DNA of 17,361 bases, taken from assembly GCA_025449775.1 (NCBI GenBank), contig JANWIS010000204.1, forward strand, positions 1 to 17,361, written 5' to 3'. A program made the position numbers and the translations under genes. The stretch is from Ignavibacteriaceae bacterium. Lineage in GTDB: Bacteria; Bacteroidota; Ignavibacteria; Ignavibacteriales; Ignavibacteriaceae. The notes under the pieces were generated by a model, which saw only the letters and a list, made by a program, of their open reading frames with translations, did no database searches and was not told the DNA's origin. How positions within the stretch are numbered: position 1 is the stretch's first letter; each line of letters opens with the position of its first letter. This document shows positions 15,744-17,361 of the stretch, in pieces.

Positions 15744-15980
15744 ACTATGCTGCTCAGAGAAGTACGGTTTGATTGTTAATACTGATGTTATTTCGAATTT
15801 CTGAAAATTATTTTTAATCATGTGTGTAGAATGTGTTCATTGATTTTTCAAAACCTGTGTAAATTAGAAACACAAATTTTTTGTTGAAGGGCTTAAAAAT
15901 GAAAACTACTTCAGCTCATCATCGGAGCCAAACTGGTTTTTAAATTTTTAAGATTAGAAGAAGGAAGAAAAATCTTTCTC

Positions 15981-17361
15981 TTACTTGGTTAGTGTCATTT
16001 TTTTTGTGATCACTTTACTTCCGGAACGCAACTGGTATAAATATATTCCGCTTGCTTCTTTTGAAGCATCCCAGTTTACACTGTGCAAACCGGCATTCAG
16101 GTTTTCATTAACAAGCGTTGCAACATTTTCTCCAAGAAGGTTATAAATCTTAAGCTCAACTTGAGCAGCATTTGTAAGTGAAAACTGAATTGTAGTTGAT
16201 GGGTTAAAAGGATTCGGATAATTCTGTTCAAGTGTGAATTCTGCCGGAAGTTCATTTGTCGGTTCGTTTATACCGGTTACACCACCCTCAATTCCAATTT
16301 TAACAGCTTGAAGTAGAAGATCACGTTGACCTTGAGGCATATTCGGTCTGTAACCTCCGCCAAGTTCCCAGATAATTAATCCGCCAATTCCTTTTGATCG
16401 TGCATAATCAAATTTTGCTTCAATTGCTGTTTCTTCATCGTAAGAAATAAATTTATCATTTGCTGAACCGGAATTATCAATGCTTAGGTAAGAAGATTTT
16501 GCATCATCATCCCAATGATAAAATTGCGTTTGAAAATAATCTTCCATAATTGTATAGTAAGGAACATTACCTTGCATCCATGGTTCAGCTGTCCATTCCT
16601 GTCTTGGTTCAGAAACACCACCGGTTGAAGTTCCATCTCCTCCATTCCAGATGTACCCATAAAAATCTATCCCGATCCCGATCTTGTTTAACGGGATCCC
16701 TTCTTCAATAAATGCATCGACCTGACCATCAGCAGACGGCAAATAATTTCCCGGGCAGCATGGAAATGAAAAACCACCATTGTAAATAGGTGAGTTGTGC
16801 CATGTAACCCATCCGGGCCACGGACCAGACATATCATAAGTCATCAGATTAATCTGATCAAAATATTGATGGATCTGTGAATAGATTTCCGGCTCACCGC
16901 CGTTTGCAGCAGTAAGTATCGGTTTCGGTTGAATTGCATTGAACGCTGTTCCAAGTGCAGTGATAAGTGCTATATACAAGGTTGCATCTGATGATTCCAA
17001 AGGTTCCCAATCAATATCGATTCCGTCATAACCTCGTGTTGTCATGAAATTTACAAGATTAGTAACAAATGACACGAGGTTTAATGGATTAGAAGCACCA
17101 CGAAAGCCTGTACCACTATTCCATCCACCGATTGAAATAATTACTTTCACTCCTTCAGCATGTGCACGCGATATTAATTCTGATGAATTTGTTTCTGTGA
17201 TACTGTTTGCAAGAGCATCGAGTGTTCCATCAGGATTTGGTACTAATGAAAAATGAACAATGTGAGTCATTGCCGAAAAATCAATTTCCTGAGCCGGTAA
17301 ATGCCCGTTATTATATTGTCCCTGCATCCATCCGGCATAGTAAGCTGTTGCCCACAGATCA
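15981..17361 (-). CDS. Secreted GH18 chitinase with type IX sorting domain (5' end outside window)
   Basis: The visible 459 residues begin DLWATAYYAGWMQG at the window edge, matching the mature start of the large chitinase, so only the signal peptide and perhaps a few residues are missing. An internal ATG at 17327 is not the start. The GH18 domain has SIGGWNS, the catalytic YDGIDIDWEP (acid/base glutamate present), MTYDMSG and IIWELGGG. After the catalytic domain (last shared residues near 16299) it goes almost directly, through a linker of about 22 residues (GGVTGINEPTNELPAEF), to the sorting domain QNYPNPFNPSTTIQFSL and ends in KKMTLTK. It lacks the Ig-like, FnIII-like and repeated modules of its paralogue. 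A single-domain enzyme for soluble chitin fragments, beside a multidomain enzyme for solid chitin, is a reasonable inference. Confidence 0.93.
   Translation of the reverse strand, partial: DLWATAYYAGWMQGQYNNGHLPAQEIDFSAMTHIVHFSLVPNPDGTLDALANSITETNSSELISRAHAEGVKVIISIGGWNSGTGFRGASNPLNLVSFVTNLVNFMTTRGYDGIDIDWEPLESSDATLYIALITALGTAFNAIQPKPILTAANGGEPEIYSQIHQYFDQINLMTYDMSGPWPGWVTWHNSPIYNGGFSFPCCPGNYLPSADGQVDAFIEEGIPLNKIGIGIDFYGYIWNGGDGTSTGGVSEPRQEWTAEPWMQGNVPYYTIMEDYFQTQFYHWDDDAKSSYLSIDNSGSANDKFISYDEETAIEAKFDYARSKGIGGLIIWELGGGYRPNMPQGQRDLLLQAVKIGIEGGVTGINEPTNELPAEFTLEQNYPNPFNPSTTIQFSLTNAAQVELKIYNLLGENVATLVNENLNAGLHSVNWDASKEASGIYLYQLRSGSKVITKKMTLTK
16299..17360 (-). repeat. GH18-coding region paralogous to 10992-12053
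   Basis: Second copy of the duplicated catalytic domain; see the partner region for similarity. Similarity stops sharply after the shared QGQRDLLLQAVK segment and resumes only in the sorting domain, so the two genes differ by gain or loss of whole modules. Confidence 0.88.

Noticed and set aside
15899..15943. Small ORF of 14 residues (MKTTSAHHRSQTGF) between the chitinase and glycosyltransferase
   Set aside because: Too short, no strong ribosome binding site, and no promoter or conservation evidence from this window.
15955..15983. Terminator after the window-edge chitinase
   Set aside because: On the minus strand only a 5-6 bp AT-rich stem overlapping the stop codon can be drawn, too weak to call.
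12138..16298. Transposon or composite element bounded by the two chitinase genes
   Set aside because: No transposase, terminal inverted repeats or target-site duplications are visible; the repeats are coding paralogues.

Overview
The window is AT-rich and looks like a member of the Ignavibacteria/Bacteroidetes-Chlorobi group. Two secreted chitinases end in the QNYPNPFNPSTT-type C-terminal domain (type IX secretion sorting signal) that is especially common in that group, and most genes have weak or no Shine-Dalgarno sequences. Assignment to Ignavibacteria is an inference from these features. No rRNA, tRNA, CRISPR array or insertion sequence was seen.

Plus strand, 1-4329: a signalling operon. 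It has the end of an RsbT switch kinase, an RsbX-like SpoIIE-family phosphatase, a large sensor kinase with four PAS domains, and a NarL-type response regulator overlapping the kinase by 4 bases. The kinase is preceded by an RsbU-type N-terminal (RsbT-docking) domain that is split between two reading frames. The likely layout is a stressosome whose RsbT signals to a two-component system rather than to an RsbU phosphatase. RsbR and RsbS would be expected just upstream of the window.

Plus strand, 4537-8991: a stand-alone receiver protein, a sigma-54 activator (AAA+ plus Fis-type HTH, no receiver of its own), malate synthase A and isocitrate lyase. The last two form the glyoxylate shunt for growth on acetate or fatty acids. 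Receiver plus activator look like an NtrC-type regulator split into two genes, placed directly before the pathway. A strong hairpin terminator at 9082-9123 closes this block and faces the convergent chitinase gene.

Minus strand, 17361-9141: a GH18 chitinase cut by the window edge, a glycosyltransferase and a Wzx-type flippase (a two-gene surface-polysaccharide unit), then a degenerate receiver protein in tandem with a second, much larger GH18 chitinase. The two chitinases share a closely related catalytic domain but differ downstream: one goes straight to the sorting domain, while the other carries an Ig-like domain, two copies of a carbohydrate-binding-like module and a fibronectin III-like domain. 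Putative control sites are a 19-bp palindrome before the degenerate receiver gene and a near-consensus sigma-54 promoter before the glycosyltransferase.

The most interesting points are the RsbT-to-histidine-kinase wiring with its broken docking domain, the split sigma-54 regulator next to aceBA, the pseudo-receiver/chitinase pair, and the duplicated ancillary module of the large chitinase.
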